Origin: Jiangella mangrovi
GTDB taxonomy: Bacteria > Actinomycetota > Actinomycetes > Jiangellales > Jiangellaceae
NCBI RefSeq assembly: GCF_014204975.1
Contig: NZ_JACHMM010000001.1
Coordinates: forward strand, 4,402,001 to 4,466,000
Direction: 5' to 3'
DNA length: 64,000 bases
The notes beneath the pieces are model-generated. The model made no database searches, was not told where the DNA came from, and saw nothing but the letters and a program-made list of their open reading frames with translations. Shown piece by piece: positions 25,001 through 32,639 of this stretch (its first letter is position 1; every line of letters starts with the position of its first letter). The translations under genes and the position numbers were made by a program.

Positions 25001-26545
25001 GTCCAGGCGCCGACGGACAACTCCGGCGTGTACGTCCGCTTCCCCGACCCGCAGGGCGATCCGACGAACACGATCGACGAGGGCCACGAGGTCCAGATCT
25101 ACGACGGCACCGACGATCCGATGACTCGCACCGGCGCGATCTACAACTACGCTCCGGCCGAGTCGCTGGCCACGAACCCGATCGGTGAGTGGAACACGAT
25201 GGAGATCGAGGTGATCGGCCAGGAGTACCGCGTCACGCTCAACGGCGTCGAGGTCACCACGTTCACCAGCGACGGCACCCGTCCGCTCGAGGGCTTCGTC
25301 GGCCTGCAGAACCACTCGTCGGGGCAGGCGGCCGGTGAGAGCGTCGAGTTCCGCAACGTCTGGATCAAGGAGATCGCGGACGAGCTGACGGTCGACGCCA
25401 CGCTGGCGCCGCCCGAGCCCGACGGCGCCAACGGCTGGTACGTCTCGCCGGTCACGCTCGGCCTGGAGTCCAACGACCCGGACGCCGAGCTGTTCTGGCG
25501 GCCGCGCACGGACGAGACGGAATGGCGTACGTGGACCGAGCCGGTGCTGTTCGACACCGACGGTGTCTACAACATCGACTACAAGGCGGCGATCCCCGGC
25601 GACGGCGGTGAGCCGGTCGAGAAGGAGATCCTCGTCGGCTCGGGCGGTTTCGGGTTCAGCGAGACCGACTTCAGCGTGGCGCAGGGCGACACCGTCAAGT
25701 TCCAGTACGTCCCGGGCTACGCCCACGACGTCGTGATCACCGACGAGAACGGCGAGGTGCTGGCGTCCCGTCCGCTCGGCGACGACTGGGAGGACGACCC
25801 GTTCTTCTTCGACGCCGCCGACGTGGGCACGTACTACGTCTACTGCACGCCGCACTCGAACCGGCCCGACCCGGACGATCCCACGACGTGGGCCGGGATG
25901 GTGGCGACCTTCGAGGTGACGCCGTCCACCGGTCAGCCCCCGGTCGAGACCGGGATCGAGGAGATCGAGTTCCTCATCGACCAGACGGCGCCCACCACCA
26001 CGGCATCGCTGGCCGGCGAGCAGGCCGGCGACGTCTACACCGGTCCGGTGACGGTGACCCTCGGCGCGCAGGACGCCACGTCCGGCGTCGCCGAGACGCA
26101 GTACCGGATGGCCGACACGGAGGAGCCGGTGGCCTACACCGAGCCGATCACCGTCACCGAGCCCGGCGACCACGTCGTCGAGTTCCGGTCGGTGGACGTG
26201 GCCGGCCACACCGAGGAATGGCAGACGGCCGAGTTCACCATCGGCGACGGCGACCCGGGCGCCTGCCCGGAGCCGGACCCGCGGGAGACCGTCATGATCG
26301 GCGACCTCGACAGCGGCGTGCCCAGCTACGCCCTGGACGACGGCTGCACGGTCAACGACCTCATCCTCGACGACGGCGAATGGTCCAGCCACGGCGCCTT
26401 CGTGCGGCACGCCGGGGAGGTGACCGGCCAGCTGGTGACCGACGGCGTGCTCACGGCACGCGAGCGCGGCGCCATCGTCAGCACCGCCGCCCGCAGCGAC
26501 ATCGGGCGCCCGGCGTCGAGCCGGACGTCGTGGTCCATGTCGTGA
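22007..26545 (+). CDS. Large secreted PQQ-type sugar dehydrogenase fused to two 3-keto-disaccharide hydrolase domains and a cupredoxin
   Basis: This 1512-residue exported protein starts MLGKRSASLPLLLALLLSVL (signal peptide cleaved near residue 28). In order I see: a glucose/sorbosone dehydrogenase beta-propeller (about 45-510; GLLGLALDPDFATNGWVYVYY, FAMGFRNPFRISLDP); a concanavalin-like domain (515-725); two 3-keto-disaccharide hydrolase/DUF1080 domains (739-930 and 943-1123; WDGATLTGWN and YDGETLDGWT); an OmpL47-like region; a cupredoxin (about 1212-1305) with copper ligands H1240, C1280, H1283 and M1298; and another OmpL47-like domain. It could oxidise a sugar, pass electrons to its own copper site and cleave 3-keto-glycosides, but activity is inference. 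A GGAGG precedes the ATG. Confidence 0.85.
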   Translation: MLGKRSASLPLLLALLLSVLVSTPATAQTTEVPAEPGGTFAELSAADEFEKVLVAPGISQPMNMDIADDGRVYMTSRDGVIRVYDPNMGHAMVVGELDVFDDHPLPQNPDFEGSKNQEGGLLGLALDPDFATNGWVYVYYTTRAENAHYLSRFVVENDQLDVESEVVMLKVPYNKTHCCHVAGDVDFDSAGNLYLSTGDESPPDLNQQYSPLDSRPTHWYNDDRRTSGNTNDLRGKVLRITPQPDGTYTIPDGNLFTGEEDGGGKTRPEIFAMGFRNPFRISLDPATDRLHIGNYGPDRLGDWTERGPWGFDQYMATSEAANFGYPFCIGNNYPYRPWDYATNQPLGDFYDCENGPVNDSPNNTGLDQLPPVTPATIYYPRSWTGWPESWVGWPAQELNPIPEPFLNMGSGAGGPMSGPVYRYDPALQSDTKFPEHYDGRWFLLDFHRGHVKTADLDENEQVEAIDDFMPGQTWSGLMDGEFGPDGSLYVLEGGAFGNSPNAGLYRVDHVPDTGPGQCVTDDFAGTELDREAWPTIVRENPDGYRQTDGALEIDMLQGDMISNHLTGNINTTAQNLIMTPVPDGRWEATVTVDLPAESVSHDQAGFIIYADDQNFTKAAYFPPYGSAVDGRMEYLFHQNGEIRYQGGVDNPTITNAPRTLHLRLSGDGENVRAAYSRDGVTWVNVGRPAPISQYEAPQFGFFAAHGPNAIETPLTATFSDYSLCVPEEPACAAPQPDEGYRPLWDGATLTGWNQSGPGGFAVVPDGERAGSCALESVGDPAGLGMLWHEEEFESYRLHLDFKAVAEDDNSGVFFGFPDPGDDPYVAVRQGYEIQIDDTGGSPGAQDKSKTGSIYTFQAPTSFPTVAGEWNEMEIEVEDPMVRVWINDVLVNEYENPEGSGRDLASGFVGIQNNRVSDNVFFRDIWIKELGDTQCPEPQAPPAGFVPLYDGETLDGWTMAGPGGFEIDECGLLEPFGGMGLLWYDEKTFSDYVMRVDFRVQAPTDNSGVYVRFPDPQGDPTNTIDEGHEVQIYDGTDDPMTRTGAIYNYAPAESLATNPIGEWNTMEIEVIGQEYRVTLNGVEVTTFTSDGTRPLEGFVGLQNHSSGQAAGESVEFRNVWIKEIADELTVDATLAPPEPDGANGWYVSPVTLGLESNDPDAELFWRPRTDETEWRTWTEPVLFDTDGVYNIDYKAAIPGDGGEPVEKEILVGSGGFGFSETDFSVAQGDTVKFQYVPGYAHDVVITDENGEVLASRPLGDDWEDDPFFFDAADVGTYYVYCTPHSNRPDPDDPTTWAGMVATFEVTPSTGQPPVETGIEEIEFLIDQTAPTTTASLAGEQAGDVYTGPVTVTLGAQDATSGVAETQYRMADTEEPVAYTEPITVTEPGDHVVEFRSVDVAGHTEEWQTAEFTIGDGDPGACPEPDPRETVMIGDLDSGVPSYALDDGCTVNDLILDDGEWSSHGAFVRHAGEVTGQLVTDGVLTARERGAIVSTAARSDIGRPASSRTSWSMS

Positions 26546-26564
26546 CACAGCAGTGACAGACGAT

Positions 26565-26603
26565 GTCCGGCGCCGGTCCGCCACTCGCGGGCCGGCGCCG
26601 GAC
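26565..26603. terminator. Strong hairpin between the secreted enzyme gene and the ABC importer genes
   Basis: GTCCGGCGCCGG at 26565-26576 and its exact complement at 26592-26603 form a 12-bp GC-only stem with a 15-base loop. It lies 20 bp after the stop of the large secreted protein and 38 bp before the binding-protein start. There is no T-tract. It probably attenuates or processes the transcript so that importer genes are expressed at a different level, as is common in sugar operons. Confidence 0.55.
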
Positions 26604-26641
26604 CCGGACCCCTCATCCCCTCGATCATCACGGGAGATCCC

Positions 26642-27958
26642 ATGTCGAACCGACTCGGCCGGCTGGCACCGGCCGTGTGCGCGGCCCTCGTGCTCGCCGC
26701 CTGCGGCGAGAGTTCCGACCCGCGAGAGAACACCGACGCCGGCGGCGGCGACGGCGGCAGCGACGACGGCCAGGTCACGTTGGTCATGGAGAGCTGGCGC
26801 AACGACGACCTTGCCATCTGGGAGGACGTCATCCTGCCCGCGTTCCACGAGCAGCACCCGAACATCCGGGTGACGTTCCAGCCGACGGCGCCGGACGAGT
26901 ACGACGCCGCGCTCGACGCCAAGCTCTCCGGCGGCACGGCGGGCGACCTCATCACCTGCCGCCCGTTCGACGTGTCCCTGCGCCTGTTCGAGGAGGGCCA
27001 CCTCACCTCGCTCGCCGACCTGGAGGGGATGGACGCCTTCGGCGACGTCGCCCGGGCCGCGTGGTCGACCGACGACGGATCGGAGTCGTTCTGCGTCCCG
27101 ATGGCGTCGGTGATCCACGGCTTCCTCTACAACACCGCGGCGTTCGACGAGCTCGGCCTCACGCCGCCGGAGACGGAGGAGCAGTTCCACGAACTGCTCG
27201 ACACGATCGCCGCCGACGGCACGTACGCCCCGCTGGTGATGGGCACCGCCGACCAGTGGGAGGCGGCGACCATGGGCCTGCAGAACATCGGCCCGAACTA
27301 CTGGAACGGCGAGGAGGGCCGGCAGGCGCTCATCGACGGCGCCGAGCGGTTCGACGACGAGCAGTACGTCGCCGCCTTCACCGAGCTGGCCTCGTGGGCG
27401 GAGTTCCTGCCCAGCGGCTACGAGTCGATGACCTACCCGGACGCGCAGAACATGTTCACGCTCGGCCGGGGGGCGATCTTCCCCGCCGGCTCCTGGGAGA
27501 TCGCGCTCTTCAACGAGCAGGCGGACTTCGAGATGGGCGCGTTCGGCCCGCCGCTGCCGGAGGGCCAGGACGCCTGCTACATCAGCGACCACACCGACAT
27601 CGGCATCGGCATGAACGCGGCCACCGAGCACCCGGACGAGGTCAGGACGTTCCTGGAGTGGACCACGTCGGCCGAGTTCGCGGACCTGTACGCCAACGAG
27701 CTGCCGGGGTTCTTCCCGATGTCCGACCACGACGTCGAGGTCGACGACCCGCTGGCGCAGGAGTTCCTCAGCTGGCGTGAGGACTGCGAGTCGACCATCC
27801 GCAACTCGTACCAGATCCTCTCGCGCGGTGAGCCCAACCTCGAGAACCAGCTCTGGGATCTCAGCGCGCAGGTGCTGAACGGCACCGTCCAGCCGGCCGA
27901 TGCCGCCGCCCAGGCCCAGGCGGGCCTGGAGCGTTGGTACGAGCCGCAGCAGCGGTAA
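26642..27958 (+). CDS. Carbohydrate ABC transporter substrate-binding lipoprotein
   Basis: This 438-residue solute-binding protein (family 1) has a lipoprotein signal (LAPAVCAALVLAACGE, with Cys in the lipobox LAAC) followed by a Gly/Ser/Asp-rich linker. The mature fold shows QVTLVMESWRNDDLAIWEDVILPAFHEQHPNIRVTFQ, LYNTAAFDELGLTPPETEEQF and MFTLGRGAIFPAGSWEIALF, all typical of sugar-binding subunits. It heads the importer that follows and stands downstream of the secreted enzyme, so it likely captures that enzyme's products. Ligand is unknown. Confidence 0.93.
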   Translation: MSNRLGRLAPAVCAALVLAACGESSDPRENTDAGGGDGGSDDGQVTLVMESWRNDDLAIWEDVILPAFHEQHPNIRVTFQPTAPDEYDAALDAKLSGGTAGDLITCRPFDVSLRLFEEGHLTSLADLEGMDAFGDVARAAWSTDDGSESFCVPMASVIHGFLYNTAAFDELGLTPPETEEQFHELLDTIAADGTYAPLVMGTADQWEAATMGLQNIGPNYWNGEEGRQALIDGAERFDDEQYVAAFTELASWAEFLPSGYESMTYPDAQNMFTLGRGAIFPAGSWEIALFNEQADFEMGAFGPPLPEGQDACYISDHTDIGIGMNAATEHPDEVRTFLEWTTSAEFADLYANELPGFFPMSDHDVEVDDPLAQEFLSWREDCESTIRNSYQILSRGEPNLENQLWDLSAQVLNGTVQPADAAAQAQAGLERWYEPQQR

Positions 27959-27967
27959 GGAGAACGG

Positions 27968-28927
27968 ATGACCTCGGCGCCCCCCGAGGGGATCGGCATC
28001 GACGCCACGGCCGCGAGCACACCGGCCGTGGCGCCGATGCCCGCCGCCCGCCCGCGTCGCCGGTTCCGCACCCATCTGGTCGTCTTCATCGCACCGGCGG
28101 CGGCGATCTACACGATCTTCATGGTCTACCCGCTGCTCGACTCGCTGCGGCTGAGCCTGTACGCCCCGGTCGACGGCGTCCAGACGTTCGTCGGCCTGGA
28201 CAACTTCGTCCATCTGGTCTCCGACGACCTGCTCTCCGACGCGTTCTGGAACGCGGTGTGGAACAACCTGGTGTTCTTCGCCGTGCACTTCTTCGTCCAG
28301 AACCCGATCGGCCTGCTGCTCGCGGCGCTGCTGGCCGCGCCCACGCTGCGCGGCCGGTCGGCGTACCGCACGCTGCTGTTCATCCCGACGACACTGAGCG
28401 TCGTCATCGTCGGGTTCATCTGGCAGCTGATCATCAGCCCGGTGTGGGGGTTCGTCGAGACGCCGCTACTGGGGCAGTCGAGCACCGCCCTGGTGACGCT
28501 CGCGCTGATGTCGGTGTGGCAGTACATCGGCATCCCGATGATCCTGTTCTACGCCGTGCTCATCAGCATCCCGGACGAGCTCATCGAGGCCGCGACGGTC
28601 GACGGCGCCGGCGCCTGGTCGACGTTCTGGCGGGTCAAGTTCCCGCTGATCCTGCCCACCGTCGGCATCGTCTCCGTCATCACCTACGTGGCGAACATGA
28701 ACGCCTTCGACCTGATCTACACCGTCAAGGGCGCCCTGGCCGGTCCGGACTTCGCCTCGGACATCATGGGGACGCTGTTCTTCCGCACCTTCTTCGGCTT
28801 CCAGCTCCAGCAGGGCTCCAGCACCATGGGCGCCACCGTCGCCACCATGATGTTCCTGCTCATCCTGGCCGGCGTGCTGGCGTACTTCTACGGCTGGCAG
28901 CGGCGCATCCAGAGCTACCAACTATGA
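27968..28927 (+). CDS. Carbohydrate ABC transporter permease (MalF-like)
   Basis: This 319-residue permease starts 9 bp after the binding protein with an AAGGAG ribosome-binding site. A Pro/Ala-rich cytoplasmic tail precedes six transmembrane segments (first: LVVFIAPAAAIYTIFMVYPLL). The EAA loop is LIEAATVDGAGAWSTFWRVKFPLI, and the segment AFDLIYTVKGALAGPDFASDIMGTLFF is typical of MalF-like sugar permeases. It pairs with the next gene. No ATPase is encoded in the operon. Confidence 0.93.
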   Translation: MTSAPPEGIGIDATAASTPAVAPMPAARPRRRFRTHLVVFIAPAAAIYTIFMVYPLLDSLRLSLYAPVDGVQTFVGLDNFVHLVSDDLLSDAFWNAVWNNLVFFAVHFFVQNPIGLLLAALLAAPTLRGRSAYRTLLFIPTTLSVVIVGFIWQLIISPVWGFVETPLLGQSSTALVTLALMSVWQYIGIPMILFYAVLISIPDELIEAATVDGAGAWSTFWRVKFPLILPTVGIVSVITYVANMNAFDLIYTVKGALAGPDFASDIMGTLFFRTFFGFQLQQGSSTMGATVATMMFLLILAGVLAYFYGWQRRIQSYQL

Positions 28928-28937
28928 GGAGCCCAGA

Positions 28938-29822
28938 GTGAGCGCTGTGAGCACCCCGCCCCGCGGTGTCGCACGGCCGCCCCGGGCGGGCCGGACCTGG
29001 CGGGCGCGGGCCGGCGTGGCCGTCCCGCACCTGATCCTGATCGCCTACGTCGTCGTGGCGTGCGGGCCGATCGCGCTGATCGTCATGAACGCGTTCAAGT
29101 CCCGCCAGGCGATCTTCGAGGAGCCGTTCGCGTTCCCGACGCCGTCGACGGTGGATCTGGGCGGCTTCGAGACGGTCTTCACCCGGGCCCGGTTCGAGCT
29201 GTACTTCCTCAACAGCTTCATCGTCACCGTCGGCACGGTGGTCCTGGTGCTGCTGCTCGGGTCGATGGCGGCGTTCGCCCTCGCCGAGTACCGGTTCGCG
29301 GGCATCACCGTCGTCTCGCTGTACCTGGCGGTGGGGATCATGATCCCGATCCGGCTCGGCACCGTCGGGATCCTCGACCTCATGGTCCGGCTGAACCTGG
29401 TGAACTCGCTGGCCGGACTGGTGCTGGTGTACACCGCCATGGGGCTGCCACTGGCCGTGTTCGTGCTGACCGCGTTCTTCAAACAGGTGCCCGGTGACCT
29501 GAAGGACGCGGCGCGCATCGACGGCGCCAGCGAGTACCGGGTGTACGCGCTGGCCCTTCCGCTGGCGCGGCCGGGCCTCGCCGCCATCGGCGTGTACACC
29601 ATGCTGCCGATCTGGAACGACCTGTGGTTCCCGCTGATCCTCACGCCCGGCGAGGGCGTCCGCACGGTGACGCTGGGCACCCAGCTGTTCCTCGGCCAGT
29701 TCGTCAGCGACTGGAACGCCGTGCTCGCGGTGCTGACGCTGGCGGCGCTGCCGATGCTGGCCCTGTTCATCATCTTCTCGCGGCAGTTCGTCCGCGGTCT
29801 GACGTCGGGAGCGATCAAATGA
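28938..29822 (+). CDS. Carbohydrate ABC transporter permease (MalG-like)
   Basis: This 294-residue permease has six predicted transmembrane helices. The first is PHLILIAYVVVACGPIALIVMNAFKS, and the loop EEPFAFPTPSTVDLGGFETVF is a MalG-family landmark. The EAA loop reads LKDAARIDGASEYRVYALALPLARPG. Its stop overlaps the start of the following oxidoreductase (ATGA), which links import tightly to sugar metabolism. As for the other importer here, the energising ATPase must be supplied from elsewhere. Confidence 0.93.
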   Translation: MSAVSTPPRGVARPPRAGRTWRARAGVAVPHLILIAYVVVACGPIALIVMNAFKSRQAIFEEPFAFPTPSTVDLGGFETVFTRARFELYFLNSFIVTVGTVVLVLLLGSMAAFALAEYRFAGITVVSLYLAVGIMIPIRLGTVGILDLMVRLNLVNSLAGLVLVYTAMGLPLAVFVLTAFFKQVPGDLKDAARIDGASEYRVYALALPLARPGLAAIGVYTMLPIWNDLWFPLILTPGEGVRTVTLGTQLFLGQFVSDWNAVLAVLTLAALPMLALFIIFSRQFVRGLTSGAIK

Positions 29823-30814
29823 GCCGGACGCGGATCGGCATCGTCGGTGCCGGCTTCATGGGGTCCGTCCACGCGGCGGCGTGGGCGGCCTGCCCGGACG
29901 CCCGGCTGACGGCGGTCGTCGGCGGGTCCGGCGGCCCGCCCACGCGGCTGGCGGACGAGTACGGCATGCAGGCCTGCGCCGGCCTGGACGAGCTGCTCGA
30001 CCAGGTCGACGTCGTCGACGTCTGCGTTCCCACCGACCTGCACCACGAGGTCACCGTCCGCGCGGCCCGCGCCGGTCGCGCCGTCGTCTGCGAGAAGCCG
30101 CTGGCCCGAACGCCCGGCGAGGCGGCGGAGATGATCGCGGTGTGCCGGGAGGCCGGCGTGCCGCTGCTGCCCGCCCACGTCGTGCGGTTCTTCCCCGAGT
30201 ACGCGGCGGCGAAGGCCGCGGTCGACGCCGGCGTCATCGGCGAACCGGCGGTGGTCCGGCTGACCCGCGCGACGTTCCAGCCCCCCGGCGACCGGTGGCA
30301 CCTCGACGAGGCACGCTCGGGCGGGCTCAGCTTGGACCTGATGGTGCACGACCTCGACTACGCCCGCTGGGTAGCCGGCGAGGTGGTGGGCGTGCACGCG
30401 CGCAGCGTCCGGGCCGCTCGCCCGGACGCCCCCGACCACGTCCTCGCCATCCTGCGGCACGCGCCGGGTGCCATCAGCCACGTCGAGGCGTCGTGGGCGC
30501 AGCCGCCGCCGACGTTTCGCACCCGGGCGGAGATCGCCGGGACCGGCGGCCTGCTCGAGTTCGACTCCGACCGCAGTGCACCGGTACGGCCGAACCTGCG
30601 GGCCGAGTCCGCGGCGGGGCCGATGCCGCTGCCGTCCAGCCCGATCGCCGAGTCGCCCTTCGCCGTCCAGCTGCGGCATTTCCTCGACGTCGTCCGCGGC
30701 ACGGCGACGGCGATCGTGACCGCCGACGACGCCCTCGCGGCTGTGCGCATCGCCGCGGCGGTCGGGGAGTCGATCGCCACCGGCAGATCCGTCGACGTGG
30801 AGGTCGCCGCATGA
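29819..30814 (+). CDS. Gfo/Idh/MocA family oxidoreductase 1
   Basis: This 331-residue NAD(P)-dependent dehydrogenase has an N-terminal Rossmann fold (RIGIVGAGFMGSVHAAAW) and the family Lys in VVCEKPLARTPGEAAEM. A C-terminal alpha/beta domain carries LSLDLMVHDLDYARWVAGEV, with the conserved D-x3-H region. Family members often oxidise sugars or inositols at C1 or C3 or reduce keto-sugars. Downstream of a protein with 3-keto-hydrolase domains, it could convert a 3-keto-sugar back to the parent sugar (inference). It overlaps both neighbours by ATGA. Confidence 0.9.
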   Translation: MSRTRIGIVGAGFMGSVHAAAWAACPDARLTAVVGGSGGPPTRLADEYGMQACAGLDELLDQVDVVDVCVPTDLHHEVTVRAARAGRAVVCEKPLARTPGEAAEMIAVCREAGVPLLPAHVVRFFPEYAAAKAAVDAGVIGEPAVVRLTRATFQPPGDRWHLDEARSGGLSLDLMVHDLDYARWVAGEVVGVHARSVRAARPDAPDHVLAILRHAPGAISHVEASWAQPPPTFRTRAEIAGTGGLLEFDSDRSAPVRPNLRAESAAGPMPLPSSPIAESPFAVQLRHFLDVVRGTATAIVTADDALAAVRIAAAVGESIATGRSVDVEVAA

Positions 30815-31800
30815 GGGTCGGATTCCTGTCGACGGCACACGTGCACGTCGACGCCTACGTCCACAACGTCCGGGCCGCCGGCGCCGAGGTGGCCGGAGTG
30901 ACCGACGACGACGCCGAGCGCGGCGGCCGGTGGGCCGCCGCGCACGCGGTGCCGTGGTTCGCGTCGCCGCGGCAGCTGCTGGACGCCGGCCTGGACGCGG
31001 TCGTGGTTGCCTCGGAGACCGCGCACCACCGCGGCCTGGTGGAGCAGGCCGCGGCGGCCGGTGTCGCCGTGCTCTGCGAGAAGCCGCTCGCCACCACCGA
31101 GGATGACGCGCGCGCCATCGTCGACCTGTGCGCCCGGGCGGGCGTGCCGCTGATGACGGCGTTCCCCATGCGGTTCAGCCCGCCACTGCTGGAGTCCGCC
31201 GCACTGCTGGCCGGCGGCGCGCTCGGCCGCGTCCACGCGTGCACCGGCACGAACCAGAGCGTGCTGCCGACGAGGCACGGCGCCTGGTTCGCCGACCCCG
31301 TGCTGGCCGGCGGCGGCGCGATCATGGACCACGTAGTGCACCTGGCCGACGTCCTGCGCTGGTACCTGGGCCAGGACCCGGTCGAGGTGTTCGCCGCCAC
31401 CAACCGCGTGCTGCACCGCGACGCCGTCACCGTCGAGACCGGGGGTCTGGTCATGCTGAACTACGCCGACGGCGTGTTCGCGAGCATCGACTCCAGCTGG
31501 AGCCGTCCGGACGACTACCCCACGTGGGGCGGGCTCACCCTCGAGCTGGTAGGCGAGCACGGCACGGTCGCCGTCGACGCGTTCAGCCAGCACCTCACCG
31601 TCCACGGCGGACCGGACGGGCGGCTCGGCTGGCCCCTGTGGGGATCCGATGCCAACCAGGGCATGATCGACGAGTTCCTCGACGCGGCCCGGCACCGGCG
31701 CCGGCCGTCCGTCACCGGCGAGGACGGGCTGGCGGCGACACGCGTGGCGCTGGCGGCGTACCGCTCGGCCGAGAGCGGCCAGCCGGTCGGCCTGGCATGA
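30811..31800 (+). CDS. Gfo/Idh/MocA family oxidoreductase 2
   Basis: This 329-residue paralogue is the last gene of the sugar operon. Its nucleotide-binding turn is atypical: MRVGFLSTAHVHVDAYVHN replaces the usual GxGxxG, so cofactor binding may differ. The rest is standard: VLCEKPLATTEDDARAIVDLC, MRFSPPLLESAALLAGGALG, GGGAIMDHVVHLADVLRWYLG (acidic/His catalytic segment) and YADGVFASIDSSWSRP. Two such oxidoreductases in one operon suggest sequential or reverse redox steps on one sugar. The stop is followed closely by a terminator. Confidence 0.88.
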   Translation: MRVGFLSTAHVHVDAYVHNVRAAGAEVAGVTDDDAERGGRWAAAHAVPWFASPRQLLDAGLDAVVVASETAHHRGLVEQAAAAGVAVLCEKPLATTEDDARAIVDLCARAGVPLMTAFPMRFSPPLLESAALLAGGALGRVHACTGTNQSVLPTRHGAWFADPVLAGGGAIMDHVVHLADVLRWYLGQDPVEVFAATNRVLHRDAVTVETGGLVMLNYADGVFASIDSSWSRPDDYPTWGGLTLELVGEHGTVAVDAFSQHLTVHGGPDGRLGWPLWGSDANQGMIDEFLDAARHRRRPSVTGEDGLAATRVALAAYRSAESGQPVGLA

Positions 31801-31804
31801 AAAT

Positions 31805-31830
31805 GCCCCGCTGACCTGCGTCAACGGGGC
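31805..31830. terminator. Bidirectional terminator after the sugar operon
   Basis: An 11-bp stem (31805-31815 with 31820-31830, one A-C mismatch) has the 4-base loop CTGC. Read on the minus strand the stem is followed by ATTTT, as expected for the terminator of the tRNA whose displaced 3' end lies at 31839-31875. On the plus strand it sits 5 bp after the second oxidoreductase and may end the sugar operon too. The CTGACCTGC core in the hairpin also occurs in the hairpin beside the intact tRNA at 46194-46226. Confidence 0.6.
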
Positions 31831-31838
31831 TTGCCACA

Positions 31839-31875
31839 TGGTCGGGCTGACAGGATTTGAACCTGCGACCCCTTG
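31839..31875 (-). repeat. Attachment-site repeat: displaced 3' fragment of tRNA-Pro (left end of island)
   Basis: These 37 bases are identical to 46234-46270, which form the 3' part of the intact tRNA-Pro gene (CCA end, acceptor arm, T-arm, variable region and 3' anticodon stem, on the minus strand). Identity begins exactly at the CCA end and stops just inside the anticodon stem; the sequences beyond differ. This is the classic scar of site-specific integration into a tRNA 3' end, so it marks the left end of the island. Confidence 0.9.
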
Positions 31876-32027
31876 GATGAAACCGCTGGTCAGAGCGGCT
31901 TTACGGTCATCTCGTAAGCTTGCGGATCCCCTGCTCTTAGCTGGGAACCGGGTGGTTCTCGCCCTCCGACTGTATCGGGTCTTTGATGGTCGGTACGGGT
32001 TGTTAACGATGGAGCAGGTGGGGCGTC

Positions 32028-32639
32028 TCAGTCGAGAGCTATGCCGGCCGACTCCAGCAGAGGGACCATTCTGGTGGCCGCGATCGGGGCGCCGGCACGC
32101 TCGAGCGCGGCGATGGTCGATGCGTCCGTGGCGCCGCGCAGCCGAGCAACGGAGGTCGCATGTGCGGTAAGCATCTGAGCTGGGTACTCGGCGATCAGGA
32201 GGCTCAGCAGCGCATCGGGCGTCATCACCTCGAATCCGAGCGGCCCCGCGATTTCCTCCGGGAAGTCTTTCGTGTTCGCCGTGCACAGGATTGTGGCCTC
32301 CGCAGCGACGGCAGCGGCGATCACATGACGGTCGTCCTCGTCGGGCAGCGCCAGCTCGGACAGCCGCTCGTGAGCCTCAGGTTCCGGTTCGACCTCGGCA
32401 TAAGGGAACGCCCGGTTCATCGCGGCCGCAAGGCGCGCACCAGACTCGACGGTGAAGCCGGCGACGTTCGCCACCAGATGCTCGGTGACCTCGTCGAGAA
32501 TCTCTCGACTCCACGCGACGGCGATGATCTCCTCATCAGCGGCGTAGAGCAGATAGTCACGCAAGACGCGCGAGTACAGGACGTTGGCGTCGACCAGCAC
32601 GACCCGGACCATGCCGGGCAGGTCGAGATCGTCAGTCAC
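32028..32639 (-). CDS. PIN-domain protein, probable toxin
   Basis: This 203-residue protein begins with a PIN ribonuclease core. RVVLVDANVLYSRVLRDYLL gives the first catalytic Asp and Asn; DEVTEHLV supplies an acidic residue; LPDEDDRHVIAAAVAAEATILCTANTKDFP provides the remaining metal-binding acids. A helical C-terminal extension (about 150-203) is longer than in minimal PIN toxins. The GTG start overlaps the stop of the upstream HTH protein (GTGA), the usual antitoxin-toxin coupling. It should be an endoribonuclease held inactive by its partner. It lies just inside the left end of the island and may stabilise it. Confidence 0.82.
   Translation of the reverse strand: MTDDLDLPGMVRVVLVDANVLYSRVLRDYLLYAADEEIIAVAWSREILDEVTEHLVANVAGFTVESGARLAAAMNRAFPYAEVEPEPEAHERLSELALPDEDDRHVIAAAVAAEATILCTANTKDFPEEIAGPLGFEVMTPDALLSLLIAEYPAQMLTAHATSVARLRGATDASTIAALERAGAPIAATRMVPLLESAGIALD

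Noticed and set aside
22058..28288. A 2076-codon open frame antisense to the large secreted enzyme and binding protein genes
   Set aside because: It is opposite strongly supported genes, has a Val/Arg/Asp-rich composition typical of antisense frames in GC-rich DNA, and shows no domain.
31839..31920. A second tRNA gene at the left end of the island
   Set aside because: Only the 3' 37 bases match; the D-arm, anticodon and 5' acceptor strand are missing, so it is an attachment-site remnant.
31838..32170. Plus-strand peptide beginning MVGLTGFEPATP
   Set aside because: GLTGFEPATP is the well-known false translation of a tRNA 3' end; here it comes from the displaced tRNA-Pro fragment.
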